A DNA stretch of 64,000 bases from Tenacibaculum sp. M341 (GTDB lineage: Bacteria > Bacteroidota > Bacteroidia > Flavobacteriales > Flavobacteriaceae), in contig NZ_SJXJ01000010.1 of the NCBI RefSeq assembly GCF_004337695.1, positions 62,001 to 126,000 on the forward strand, read 5' to 3'. Each line of letters begins with the position of its first letter. The first letter of the stretch is position 1. Of the stretch, positions 53,391 to 62,762 are shown piece by piece. Made by a program: the position numbers and the translations under genes. Below the pieces are notes generated by a model that had not been told where the DNA came from, did not search any database, and saw nothing but the letters and a program-made list of their open reading frames with translations.

Positions 53391-55028
53391 ATGAAAAAAA
53401 TAATCATACTAATTGTAATGACGATTGCGGTTTTACAATTAACAAGTTGTAAAGAGAATGAATTTGAATTTGGAAGCATTGTAGCTCCTTCAAATATTCA
53501 AATTACAGCAGACATTGTTGGTCAAGATGCAACCAATCCTAATGGAGATGGAAGTGGAGTTGTAAATTTTACTGCAGAAGCAGATAATGCTTTGTCGTAT
53601 AAATTTATATTTAACGGATCAGAATCAACAGAAATATCCGGAAAAAAAACGTATACATTTAGTACTTTAGGAGTAAATACTTATACAGTTACGGTGGTTG
53701 CTTTTGGTACAGGAGGTGCATCTTCTAGTCAAACCATTCAGGTAGATGTATTAGCTGTTTATGAAGCTCCAGATGACTTAAAAACGAAATTATTTGGTTT
53801 TAATCCAGCAGATCCTATGGCTGCTTCTTCAAAAACATTTAGAATAAAAGCTGAAGCAAATACACATTTTGGTTTAGGTCCTGTAGATGGAACTTTTTTT
53901 GGAGAGTTTTTTAGTGCACCTGCAAACGACAAAAGTGGCGTTGGAATGTATGATGATCGTTTTATCTTTCACTCAGATGGAACTTTTGAACACACTACGG
54001 GAGGTGATATTTTTGGTAGAAGTGGATTGATAGATGAATTAGCTAGTTCAGGAGGATCAGGAGGTACAGCAGATGGGGCTGATATTTTAAATTATTCTTA
54101 TAATGATTATACCGAAAGTTGGAGTTTAATTGCTCCTGGAGGTGTTGAAACATTAGAGCTAACAGGAGTTGGTTTTATTGGGTATTATATAGCAAATCAC
54201 ACATATGAAATATTTGATAGACAAAATCCGAATGAGTTAACTTTACGAATAACAGATGGAAACAATGAATTTGATTGGTGGTTTGTAATAACATCGGCAG
54301 ATCCTCAAACAGGTGTTACTTATGAGTTTAATAATTTAGTTTGGGAAGATGATTTTACCGTTGATGGTGCGCCAGATGCAACAAAATGGACTTATGATAT
54401 TGGTACAGGAACAAATGGTTGGGGAAATAACGAGGTGCAGTATTACACAGATAGACCAGAAAATGTAAAAGTTGAAGGAGGTAATTTAGTTATTACGGCT
54501 AAAAGAGAAAATTATTTAGGAAGTGCTTTTACATCAGCGCGTATAAAAACGGAAGGTTTATACGACTTTAAATATGGTAGAGTAGAAGTTAGAGCAAAAT
54601 TACCAGCGGATGCTGGTACTTGGCCTGCTATTTGGATGTTAGGAGCTAATTTTTCTACCGTTGGTTGGCCTCAAAGTGGTGAAATAGATATTATGGAACA
54701 AACAGGAGCTGATAAAAATACCATCTTAGCAACTTGTCACTGGTTAGATGCAGCTAGTAGTACCAAAGCAGATTTTGGATTAACTACATCAATTACAAAC
54801 GCGACTTCTGAATTTCATAAATATACTTTAGAGTGGAATGATGAGTTTATTAAGATTTATTTAGATGATGTTGAGTATTACAGACTTGCAAATAATGCAT
54901 CTTTACCATTTAATGAGAATTTCTTTATGATTTTAAATGTTGCAATGGGAGGAACTCTTGGTGGAGCTATTGATAGTAGTTTTACAGAAAATACAATGGA
55001 AATAGATTACGTAAGAGTATTTCAATAA
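53391..55028 (+). CDS. GH16 beta-glucanase lipoprotein (laminarinase type) with N-terminal domains
   Basis: I chose the ATG at 53391, which gives a clean lipobox (VLQLTSCKENEFEF); an upstream in-frame ATG lies at 53364. Of 545 residues, 20-120 form a PKD-like domain and about 125-310 an extra domain like that in the SusE-like protein. The GH16 domain is 315-545, with WNNEVQYYTDRPENVKVEGG-type entry (here GTNGWGNNEVQYYTDRP) and the catalytic motif EIDIME at about 431-436. It cleaves internal beta-1,3 bonds in laminarin at the cell surface. It is followed by a second GH16. Confidence 0.88.
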   Translation: MKKIIILIVMTIAVLQLTSCKENEFEFGSIVAPSNIQITADIVGQDATNPNGDGSGVVNFTAEADNALSYKFIFNGSESTEISGKKTYTFSTLGVNTYTVTVVAFGTGGASSSQTIQVDVLAVYEAPDDLKTKLFGFNPADPMAASSKTFRIKAEANTHFGLGPVDGTFFGEFFSAPANDKSGVGMYDDRFIFHSDGTFEHTTGGDIFGRSGLIDELASSGGSGGTADGADILNYSYNDYTESWSLIAPGGVETLELTGVGFIGYYIANHTYEIFDRQNPNELTLRITDGNNEFDWWFVITSADPQTGVTYEFNNLVWEDDFTVDGAPDATKWTYDIGTGTNGWGNNEVQYYTDRPENVKVEGGNLVITAKRENYLGSAFTSARIKTEGLYDFKYGRVEVRAKLPADAGTWPAIWMLGANFSTVGWPQSGEIDIMEQTGADKNTILATCHWLDAASSTKADFGLTTSITNATSEFHKYTLEWNDEFIKIYLDDVEYYRLANNASLPFNENFFMILNVAMGGTLGGAIDSSFTENTMEIDYVRVFQ

Positions 55029-55152
55029 TTTATAATTCGGAATATCTGAATTAGTACGATGAGAGGCTAGTAACGTTATGTTATTGGTCTCTTTTTTATC
55101 ACATAGTATTCAGTTATTTATTTGCTAATATCTTTTAATTTAAAGATTAAAA

Positions 55153-55926
55153 ATGAGAAACAGATATCAAATTATACTAGTAGCTATAAGCTTGTTTTAC
55201 TTTAGTTGTAAAACAGAGTCTAGATTTATTTTAAATGAAGATTTTAATGAAGGTTCATTAAACACAAGTATATGGAATTATGATGAAGGAGATGGTTGTC
55301 CTAATTTATGTGGTTGGGGAAATAATGAACGTCAGTTGTATTCAAAGAAAAATGTGATTCTGAAAGAGGGAAGTTTGATGATAAGAACTTCTAAAAAAGA
55401 TAGTTTATACTTTTCAGGAAAAATACATACCAAAGATAAAATTGAATTTAAGTATGGAGTGGTTGAGGTAAAAGCAAAACTTCCTAAAGGTTATGGTTTA
55501 TGGCCAGCTATTTGGATGTTAGGAAATGATATTGATACGAATACTTGGCCTGCTTGTGGAGAGATTGACATTATGGAATATGTGGGGAAAAATCCACATG
55601 TTATTTACACTTCGTTGCACAATCCCTCTAGTTTTGGAAATACAGTACATTCTAAAAAGACCAATATAAAAAATATTGAAGAAGGTTTTCATGTTTATAA
55701 AATGGTATGGACTGAAGCTGCTATAGAGTTTTTTATAGATGCTAAAAAAGTGTATACGTATGCGCCACAAGAGAAAAATGATAAAAATTGGCCTTATAAT
55801 AAACCTTTTTACTTGATATTAAACGTAGCTATTGGAGGTAATTTTGGTGGACCAGAAGTAGATGACAGTATTTTTCCACAAGATTTTATTGTAGATTATA
55901 TAAAGGTTTATGAATTAAATCAATGA
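55153..55926 (+). CDS. GH16 beta-glucanase lipoprotein
   Basis: The 257-residue protein has a lipobox (SLFYFSCKTESRF) and a stand-alone GH16 domain. The start GWGNNERQLYSKKNVILKEG matches the previous gene's GWGNNEVQYY. The catalytic motif GEIDIMEYVG has Glu at about 137 and 142 and Asp at 139. YFLILNVAIGGNFGG-type end is typical. It is the second laminarinase of the locus, last gene of the PUL. Confidence 0.9.
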   Translation: MRNRYQIILVAISLFYFSCKTESRFILNEDFNEGSLNTSIWNYDEGDGCPNLCGWGNNERQLYSKKNVILKEGSLMIRTSKKDSLYFSGKIHTKDKIEFKYGVVEVKAKLPKGYGLWPAIWMLGNDIDTNTWPACGEIDIMEYVGKNPHVIYTSLHNPSSFGNTVHSKKTNIKNIEEGFHVYKMVWTEAAIEFFIDAKKVYTYAPQEKNDKNWPYNKPFYLILNVAIGGNFGGPEVDDSIFPQDFIVDYIKVYELNQ

Positions 55927-55940
55927 AAGGTTTGTTAATA

Positions 55941-56135
55941 CTAATTGTTTTTTTGTTTGGTATAATGATTTATAATACTAAAAATCAAGAAAATTATACC
56001 TGTAAGAAAAATAATAAAACCGATTATAGGTATGCATCCATGTCTACAACTACTAAGATTAAAAACATAAATAATACGAAATATAGAAGTTAATATCAGG
56101 ATAATGGAAATAATAAAGTATTTGTGTTTTTTCAT
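55941..56135 (-). CDS. Small two-helix membrane protein
   Basis: The 64-residue frame has two hydrophobic helices (YFIISIILILTSIFRIIYVF and IIGFIIFLTGIIFLIFSIIN) with a Cys-His loop (SCRHGCIP). It is unrecognised. A plus-strand frame (55924-56092, MKGLLILIVFLFGIMIYN...) overlaps it, but only one of them can be real; this one looks more like a protein. Confidence 0.45.
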   Translation of the reverse strand: MKKHKYFIISIILILTSIFRIIYVFNLSSCRHGCIPIIGFIIFLTGIIFLIFSIINHYTKQKNN

Positions 56136-56264
56136 TTATCTTTTATTGCAGAATGTATATATCAAATGGCGAATATGATAATAAATATGAAGATACCTCC
56201 AAAAATAATTATAGGAGTAAAGTTAATTCCTTTGCATATAAAATTTTGGTTTTAATTTATTTAA

Positions 56265-56900
56265 TTAAGCAGATAAATATTCATTTAATAAATCAGATTC
56301 AAAAATATGTCCTCCATTATGATTTATAAATTGTGTATTAGGAAAATAAGATAGAATTCTGTCTTCTTGTTTTTTTACATTTTTAGGATCAAAAATTTCA
56401 TCATTTAAACCAACGCTATGTATTGTTTTTAAATCTGGTAAATGATTAAAATCTTCTTTGTTTAATTCTTTAGGAAAAACTCCAGAAACCATAATTAATT
56501 TGCTCGAAAATTGTTTACGTAATGCCAACCATCTAGTAGCGATACTTACGCCCTGAGAATAGCCTAAAACGATGAAATTTACAGTATCGAAATCAATTTG
56601 TTCATTGCTAATAATAGTGTCAATATAATTGAGAACATTTTGTGTTTCTGTAATTGTATTCTCTTTAGTTAACCATGAAGCTCCAACACGTTTATAATTA
56701 GCGTCTTTGTAATATTTAGAAGGAGCTTGAGGACAGATTATATAGTTTTCATCTGATGGTAGTTTGGAAAAATGACGAATAAAGAAACGACTCAAATACC
56801 CTATTCCATGAAAAACCAACCAAACATTTTTAGTTTTTTGAGAATATTCATTTAAAGTTTCATAAGTATTTGTCGTTTGATATGTGATAGATTTTTCCAA
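56265..56900 (-). CDS. Alpha/beta-hydrolase esterase
   Basis: The 211-residue protein follows the alpha/beta-hydrolase pattern of the YpfH/carboxylesterase-2 type: VFHGIGYLSRFFIRHF (oxyanion), the nucleophile elbow LGYSQGVSIATRW, VGLNDEIFDP with the Asp, and HNGGHIFESD with the His. It is cytosolic. Substrate unknown. A terminator separates it from the tRNA. Confidence 0.85.
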   Translation of the reverse strand: MEKSITYQTTNTYETLNEYSQKTKNVWLVFHGIGYLSRFFIRHFSKLPSDENYIICPQAPSKYYKDANYKRVGASWLTKENTITETQNVLNYIDTIISNEQIDFDTVNFIVLGYSQGVSIATRWLALRKQFSSKLIMVSGVFPKELNKEDFNHLPDLKTIHSVGLNDEIFDPKNVKKQEDRILSYFPNTQFINHNGGHIFESDLLNEYLSA

Positions 56901-56958
56901 AGTATAAAGAAAGTTGTTTTACAAGTAGCGAATTTAATTATAAAATTAGATATAAATA

Positions 56959-56990
56959 AAAAGCCCAGAATGGACTATTCTGGGCTTTTG
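56959..56990. terminator. Bidirectional terminator between tRNA-Met and the esterase
   Basis: AAAAGCCCAGAA / TTCTGGGCTTTT stem with an 8-base loop just after the tRNA's 3' end. Confidence 0.8.
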
Positions 56991-57064
56991 TAGCGAAGAG
57001 CAGATTTGAACTGCCGACCTCAGGGTTATGAATCCTGCGCTCTAACCAACTGAGCTACCTCGCC
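56991..57064 (-). tRNA. tRNA-Met (anticodon CAT)
   Basis: Minus strand folds as GGCGAGG acceptor, GCTC AGTTGGTTA GAGC D-arm, AGGAT TCATAAC CCTGA anticodon arm with CAT, and a GGCAG TTCAAAT CTGC T-arm. The discriminator is A; CCA is not encoded. The elongator-type acceptor suggests Met rather than fMet; a CAT tRNA could also be Ile2 if lysidine-modified. Confidence 0.93.
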
Positions 57065-57168
57065 ATTTGCGGGTGCAAATATATAACTTTTTTTTAATTG
57101 AACAATATTTTTTTGTAATTTTTTTTAAAAAGAATATTTATATATATTGTGGAACAAACTAAATGTAA

Positions 57169-57552
57169 ATGAGTAAAGTTAAATTCGAGTTAGAAATTCC
57201 CGTACACGCATCCCCGGCGTTATTATACCAATACTTTGCAACACCTTCTGGTTTAGAAGAGTGGTTTGCTGATAAAGTAAATTCAAGAGGTAAGTTAATT
57301 AGTTTTTTTTGGGACGATAGTGAAGAAGAAGCTACTATATTAAGTAAAAAGGCAGACGAGCGAATAAAGTTTAAATGGACTGAAAGTGAGGGAGATGATA
57401 GTTATTTTGAATTTAGAATTCAAGTAGATCCATTAACAAAGGATGTATCGTTAATTATTACTGATTTTGCAGATGATGAAGACGCTGCTGATGAGGCTAA
57501 GATGCTTTGGGAGAATCAAATAGATGAGTTAAGACATCTTATAGGTGCTTAA
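57169..57552 (+). CDS. START-like domain protein (SRPBCC superfamily)
   Basis: The 127-residue protein begins FELEIPVHASPALLYQYFAT, then PSGLEEWFADKVNSRGKLIS, and ends in an amphipathic helix MLWENQIDELRHLI. This is the Bet v1/START fold used by Bacteroidota 'START-like domain' proteins of unknown ligand. It has its own terminator (57572-57600). Confidence 0.8.
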   Translation: MSKVKFELEIPVHASPALLYQYFATPSGLEEWFADKVNSRGKLISFFWDDSEEEATILSKKADERIKFKWTESEGDDSYFEFRIQVDPLTKDVSLIITDFADDEDAADEAKMLWENQIDELRHLIGA

Positions 57553-57571
57553 AATTATACAACATTAAAAA

Positions 57572-57600
57572 TAAAAACTCGGCTTTAGTCCGAGTTTTTT
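57572..57600 (+). terminator. Terminator after the START-like gene
   Basis: AAAAACTCGGCTTTAGTCCGAGTTTTTT: stem AAAAACTCGG / CCGAGTTTTT with a T run. Confidence 0.8.
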
Positions 57601-57651
57601 GTTTTTGTACTTTTTTTATTTAGTAATTTTGCAATCAAAATTTTTTTATTG

Positions 57652-58485
57652 ATGATTGTAAACTACAACGGAAATTTAATTGAAGATTCATTACTTAATT
57701 TAGGAGTCGAAAACAGAGCGTTTAAATATGGTGATGGTATTTTTGAAACAATTAAGGTAGTAAATAAGAAAGTAATTTTTTGGGAAGATCATTATTTTAG
57801 GTTGATGGCTTCTATGAGAATGCTAAGAATGAAAATTCCGATGGAGTTTACGCTTGAGTTTCTTGAAGAAGAAATACAGAAAACTATAACTACTTCTGAA
57901 AGTTCAGAAATAAGAATTAGATTAAATGTATATCGAAAGGATGGTGGTTTATACAAACCTAATACTAATGAAGTAGATTATTTGATTGAAGCCAAAGAAT
58001 TAAAAGCTTCATCAAGTAAAAGTGAATACCGAATAGATTTATTTAAAGATTTTTACAATTATTCAGGATTACTATCAACAGTAAAAACAACAAACAGAAT
58101 GTTAAATACTTTAGCTGCTGTTTTTGCTGAAGAAAATGATTTGGATAACTGTGTGTTGTTAAATGAGAGGAAAGGTGTAGTAGAAGCTATTAATGGTAAT
58201 ATTTTTATTGTTAAGGGTACTACAATTAAAACACCTGCTATTTCTGAGGGCTGTATCAAAGGAATTATCAGAAAGAAAGTAATTGAAATTCTTGAGAAAA
58301 ATGAGGATTATTCTATTGAGGAAACTACAATTTCTCCTTTCGAAATTCAAAAAGCAGATGAAGTGTTTATTACAAATGCAATTAAAGGTATTCAGTCAGT
58401 TACAAATTACAGAAAAAAAGAATTTAAAGTTGATATAGCCAGTAAAATAAGTAAAAATTTAGCCGTGTTGACTTTTACTAGCTAA
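57652..58485 (+). CDS. Class IV PLP aminotransferase
   Basis: I chose the ATG at 57652. The 277-residue protein has NRAFKYGDGIFETIKVVNKK and the PLP Lys in YSGLLSTVKTTNRMLNTLAA, then LLNERKGVVEAINGNIFIVK. It belongs to fold type IV, with 4-amino-4-deoxychorismate lyase, D-Ala transaminase and BCAT. The best guess is PabC-like or another class IV enzyme; motifs cannot settle it. Confidence 0.75.
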   Translation: MIVNYNGNLIEDSLLNLGVENRAFKYGDGIFETIKVVNKKVIFWEDHYFRLMASMRMLRMKIPMEFTLEFLEEEIQKTITTSESSEIRIRLNVYRKDGGLYKPNTNEVDYLIEAKELKASSSKSEYRIDLFKDFYNYSGLLSTVKTTNRMLNTLAAVFAEENDLDNCVLLNERKGVVEAINGNIFIVKGTTIKTPAISEGCIKGIIRKKVIEILEKNEDYSIEETTISPFEIQKADEVFITNAIKGIQSVTNYRKKEFKVDIASKISKNLAVLTFTS

Positions 58486-58589
58486 AGCATAAAAGATTAC
58501 ATACTTTATTTTCTATTGTTTTAAGATTTATTTTAATTATTTTCACTTGCATATATATTTATTGATCTTTAATAATTAGCACAATTAAA

Positions 58590-58964
58590 ATGAATTTAAA
58601 CCAAATAACAGTTCCTTCAATTGATATTTCTAAATCTATAGATTTTTACAAAACATTAGGTTTAGAATTAATAGTAGAAGCTTTGCCTCATTACGCTCGT
58701 TTTAAATGCCCAGAAGGAGAGTCAACTTTTTCAATACATTTAGTAGATGAACTTCCAAAAGGAGATGGAGTTTATGTTTATTTTGAAAACAAAAACATAG
58801 ATTCATATGTAAATGAATTAATTGAAAAAGGAATAACATTTGATGAACTACCTAATGATAAAAGCTGGTTATGGAGAGAAGCCAGACTAAAGGATACTGA
58901 TGGGAACCAGTTAATTATTTTTTATGCTGGTGAAAATAGAATAAACCCACCTTGGAGAATTTAA
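58590..58964 (+). CDS. VOC (glyoxalase-fold) family protein
   Basis: The 124-residue protein begins LNQITVPSIDISKSIDFYKT LGLELIVE and ends DTDGNQLIIFYAGENR, the paired beta-alpha-beta-beta-beta modules of the vicinal oxygen chelate superfamily. Metal-binding and function unclear. Confidence 0.82.
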   Translation: MNLNQITVPSIDISKSIDFYKTLGLELIVEALPHYARFKCPEGESTFSIHLVDELPKGDGVYVYFENKNIDSYVNELIEKGITFDELPNDKSWLWREARLKDTDGNQLIIFYAGENRINPPWRI

Positions 58965-58967
58965 TTT

Positions 58968-59525
58968 TTAATTCATTCGAATATCAGCTGGTGCATTAGC
59001 CCATATTTTATATTCTCCACCTTTTTGTAACAGCTTATTTTTCCATATACATTCTTCTTCTTCTGATAAAATATTATTAAAATCATTTTCAGAAATAAAC
59101 CAAGAATGTGTTTTTAATTCACTTTCTAATTGATTTGAAGCCCAACCAGAGTATCCTAAGAAAAAGCGAATATCATCAGGACTAATAGATTTATTTTTCA
59201 ATAATTCTCTTAGTTCGCTAAAATTACCGCCCCAATATAAGCCTTTGGCTACTTCAATACTGTCTTTCAGTAAATGAGGAACTCTATGTATGAAATATAA
59301 ATTATCTTGTTCAACAGGACCTCCTTGATAAATTGTGAAGTCACAATCAATATCAGGAATCAAATCTTCCAATACATATTGTAAGGGTCTGTTTAGTATA
59401 AAACCTACTGAAGTTTTATCTGTATGCTCTGTCAATAATATGATGGCTCTTTTAAAAGAGTCGTCATTTAAAATAGATGGTTCGGCTATTAAAAGTCTGC
59501 CTTTTGACGGGGGTAACATTGTCAT
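58968..59525 (-). CDS. YqgE/AlgH family protein
   Basis: The 185-residue protein starts PSKGRLLIAEPSILNDDSFK RAIILLTEHT and contains VGFILNRPLQYVLEDL and FLGYSGWASNQLESEL, the UPF0301 signature. Function is unknown; a regulatory role is suggested in pseudomonads. Confidence 0.9.
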   Translation of the reverse strand: MTMLPPSKGRLLIAEPSILNDDSFKRAIILLTEHTDKTSVGFILNRPLQYVLEDLIPDIDCDFTIYQGGPVEQDNLYFIHRVPHLLKDSIEVAKGLYWGGNFSELRELLKNKSISPDDIRFFLGYSGWASNQLESELKTHSWFISENDFNNILSEEEECIWKNKLLQKGGEYKIWANAPADIRMN

Positions 59526-59653
59526 AATGTTAAATTTTTACAGTAATGTAGAAATTTTTTTTCATTTTTTTAACTTTTTGTTAAGAAAAAATCATCTCCT
59601 TAAAGTTAATTTATTGAAAAAGAGCTTGTAATGTTTTTTCGGATTTATTGTGT

Positions 59654-60652
59654 TTACAGCAAATTTTTAAAGTTTTTGCGTTGTAATACAAAATGCTGCC
59701 AAACTATAGACGTGTGAATACTGTAGTTATACTTACGTTGTAATTGCCTTCTTTTCTTTATAAATGGTATTAAGTTTTTATAAAAACTAAAGTGAGCTTT
59801 AAGAATAGACCATGTATGAATGGGGCGTAATTCTACAGCAAATTTAATACCGGCTACACCATCTAAAATAAGTCGAATAAAAATAATTAAGAAAACATGT
59901 TTTCTGGGTACATTTTTTAAAATAGTAAAAAGACTATTTCTAAAGTTTAAGTATGTTTTTTGAGGATTAGATTCTTGTAATGTAGCACCACCAACATGAT
60001 AAACGGTAGAAGTACCAACATACTGTACATCGTATCCTTCATTTTGAGTTCTCCAACACAAATCTATTTCTTCTTGATGTGCAAAATAATCTTCATCGAA
60101 ACCACCTAAATTATGAAAAACAGCACTTCTTATAAAAAAACAAGCCCCAGAAGCCCAAAAAATATCTGCGATGTCATTAAACTGACCTTTATCTTCCTCC
60201 AGGTTATTAAAAAGACGTCCTCTACAATATGGATAACCTAAAAAATCAACAAAACCACCACCAGCACCTGCGTATTCAAATTTAGATTTGTTTTTGTAAT
60301 CTAGTAATTTAGGTTGAATAATTGCCGTGTTTTCGTTTTCTTTAAAAACTTTAAGAATAGGAGGAAGCCAATTTTCAGTAACTTCTATATCAGAATTTAT
60401 CAAACAATAAATGTCGGCTTTTATATGTTGTAGCGCATCATTATATCCTTTTGCATAGCCTCCATTAGTTTTGTTAACTACAATTTTTACTGTTGGAAAA
60501 TTACGTTTAACAAATTCAATAGAATCATCTGTAGAGGCATTATCTGCTACATAAATTTCTGCTTCATCGGAATTAAAATTCACGATTGATGGTAAAAATT
60601 GTTCTAATAACTGCTTACCATTCCAATTTAATATGACAATTGCTGTTTTCAA
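59654..60652 (-). CDS. Family 2 glycosyltransferase
   Basis: The 332-residue protein has IVILNWNGKQLLEQFLPSIV, DNASTDDSIEFVKRNFPTVK, LINSDIEVTENWLPPIL and GGFDEDYFAHQEEIDLCWRT. This is the GT2 family fold of rhamnosyl-like transferases. It builds cell-surface glycans. It has no transporter or partner in view. Confidence 0.88.
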   Translation of the reverse strand: MKTAIVILNWNGKQLLEQFLPSIVNFNSDEAEIYVADNASTDDSIEFVKRNFPTVKIVVNKTNGGYAKGYNDALQHIKADIYCLINSDIEVTENWLPPILKVFKENENTAIIQPKLLDYKNKSKFEYAGAGGGFVDFLGYPYCRGRLFNNLEEDKGQFNDIADIFWASGACFFIRSAVFHNLGGFDEDYFAHQEEIDLCWRTQNEGYDVQYVGTSTVYHVGGATLQESNPQKTYLNFRNSLFTILKNVPRKHVFLIIFIRLILDGVAGIKFAVELRPIHTWSILKAHFSFYKNLIPFIKKRRQLQRKYNYSIHTSIVWQHFVLQRKNFKNLL

Positions 60653-60866
60653 GTTGGCAAACTTACATTAATAAATTGATTTAGATATGTAAAGATTTAT
60701 TAATTTTTATGGAGTTTTCTGTGAAATTAACATCTATTCTTTTTTTGTATGATATAAGTTAAAACATGAGGTTGTTTAACTTAAAAACATCTTTTTTAAC
60801 TTGTTATAGGTTCTGTAAAAGTTTAGATAGTGTAATTTAAAAGTGCCAAATATAAAACTATAAATA

Positions 60867-62186
60867 ATGAAAATTAAACACACAGAATTAATTACATTTT
60901 TAATGTTAACCATTTTATTGGTGTTAGCAAGTTGTATAGATAATGAATATTTAGATACAGAAATAACAGGTTCAGGTGTGGTAATTACAACTCAGAGTAC
61001 AGTTAAACCAGAAAGAAATGCCAGAAATGTAAGAGAATGGAATATTGATGTTAGAATGAGGAATTTAAGATTAGGTTTTAAAGAAGCATTTAACTCAATT
61101 TTAAACGACCGTAATTTTACTGCAGGAGACGTTATAAAATTAGGAGAAGGACCTTATAATATTGATGGGAAATTTGAAATTAATAAAGCAGTAACCATTA
61201 TTGGAAACCGAAAACATGGTACTTCAATATATCAAAGAACAGGTTCTAAGAGTAATCCAGATGCTTCTTTATTTATAGTATGCAGTACTACAAATATTAA
61301 ATTTAAAAACTTAACGATTAACGCAGGAAATAATTCTTCTAAGGCAGTACATATAAATAAAGAGTTTGTAGAGTTTCACGGAGTTAAATTTATAGATGCC
61401 AAGTGGGCAATTTTTTCAAATAGAAACTTTGGAGGGTTGAAAATTATAGATTGTCATTTCACAAAGTCAATTACGTTTAGAGGTATAGAATTTAATAGAG
61501 TATGGTCAAAAGATAATGTGTCAAGCATGCGTTAAATAGAAATTAAGAACAGTGTGTTTGATGATAAAAAACCAATATCAGGAAATGAGAAATTCGCAAT
61601 CTCTATTGATTGCGGTAATGAACCCGCTAATAATGATAGTGTCGTAACCAACATGAATAATATGATTATTGAAGGTTGTATTTTTAAAGATGATTTTGGT
61701 GGGGGAATCGCATTGGCACAAGTTGCCAATGTGATTATTCATGATAATACTTTTGAGGCTGGAAATGAGCAAAAACAAAATGCTATTCATATTGAAGACA
61801 CTACCTCTGGAGTAGATATTACAGATAATCGCTTTTATTGTAACACAACAGCATCAGGTAAACCGCTAATTTTTATGGGCTCTAGTCAAAGTCAACTTTT
61901 TAGAGATGGGAGTAAACACATAAAAATATTAGGAAATGTTTTTGCTGGTATAGGAGGAGCTACTACTCAAGGAAAAAGCAATAGAATAATAGAAAGTGAA
62001 CGATCTGAAGATATTTTTATAGCAAGAAATAAAATGTGTAAAATGAATGTGTTTAATAGCCCTAAAATCAGTTTTTTTAACGTTAACAAACAAATTCATA
62101 TACCGCATACAGGAGATAACAAAAACGAATGTGTATCATATAAAATTAAAAATTTTGATAATACCGAAACGAAATATCCTAGATAA
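60867..62186 (+). pseudogene. Right-handed beta-helix lipoprotein with an in-frame stop
   Basis: The frame starts with a lipobox (LVLASCIDNEYLDTE) and contains beta-helix repeats (TTNIKFKNLTINAGNNSSKA; NFGGLKIIDCHFTKSITFRG). A TAA at 61533-61535, after NVSSMR, interrupts it. The same frame continues IEIKNSVFDDKKPISGNEKF and further beta-helix coils to 62186. Without the stop it would be about 439 residues, similar to Bacteroidota right-handed beta-helix or parallel beta-helix lipoproteins. The two halves are otherwise in frame, so one nonsense mutation is the simplest cause. Confidence 0.8.
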
Positions 62187-62271
62187 AAATCTTTTTTAAT
62201 CTGACATTGTATTTTTGCTAAACCCTGTAGGTAAAAAGAATTTCTTTTTATTTATGGGGGTTATTTTTATG

Positions 62272-62721
62272 TTATTGTTTTTCGTAAACAGGAATATCTC
62301 TTAAAAACATGTAGGTTTCATTTTCTTTATCTAAAATACAAGTGTAGTGTTCTAATCCGTTAGTAACAATTAAAAAATTAGCATTTAACTTTAAATTATA
62401 TCTAGCAATTTGATCAAAAGTGTCTTGTGTTATTTTTACACTCGGAGCCTTACATTCAACAATTATATTTGGAGTGCCTTGTGAAGAAAAAATTAAAATA
62501 TCAGTTCTTTTTTTTCGATTGTTTATAATTAATTGTTTTTCAATAGCTATTAAAGAAACTGGGTATTTTTTTTCATCAATCAAAAATCTAACAAAATGCT
62601 GGCGTACCCATTCTTCAGGAGTTAATACAAGATATTTTTTTCGTAATTCATCAAAAATAAGGGTATGTTTTTCACTATTTTTGAGCCTGAAAGAATACGT
62701 TGGTAGATTTAGTTGTTGCAT
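62272..62721 (-). CDS. Type I restriction enzyme HsdR N-terminal domain protein
   Basis: The 149-residue protein has PEEWVRQHFVRFLIDEKKYP, then RTDILIFSSQGTPNIIVECK AP, which is the Asp-ExK nuclease pattern of HSDR_N_2 domains. Homologues occur as single genes next to holA in flavobacteria. Not a full restriction enzyme. It is divergent from holA. Confidence 0.8.
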   Translation of the reverse strand: MQQLNLPTYSFRLKNSEKHTLIFDELRKKYLVLTPEEWVRQHFVRFLIDEKKYPVSLIAIEKQLIINNRKKRTDILIFSSQGTPNIIVECKAPSVKITQDTFDQIARYNLKLNANFLIVTNGLEHYTCILDKENETYMFLRDIPVYEKQ

Positions 62722-62762
62722 TGCTCAAAAGTACTAAATCTTTCAATTATGTAACTACAATA

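Noticed and set aside
55924-56092. Plus-strand 55-codon frame MKGLLILIVFLF...
   Set aside because: It overlaps the minus-strand two-helix protein, which has better protein-like composition across its length; it starts within the last bases of the GH16 gene. Not fully excluded.
56136-56264. Hydrophobic minus-strand stretch KGINFTPIIIFGGIFIFIII
   Set aside because: No start codon in frame before a stop; only about 24 codons, so at most a gene fragment.
62272-62721. A restriction-modification system
   Set aside because: Only an HsdR N-terminal-like nuclease domain is present; there is no helicase, methylase or specificity subunit.
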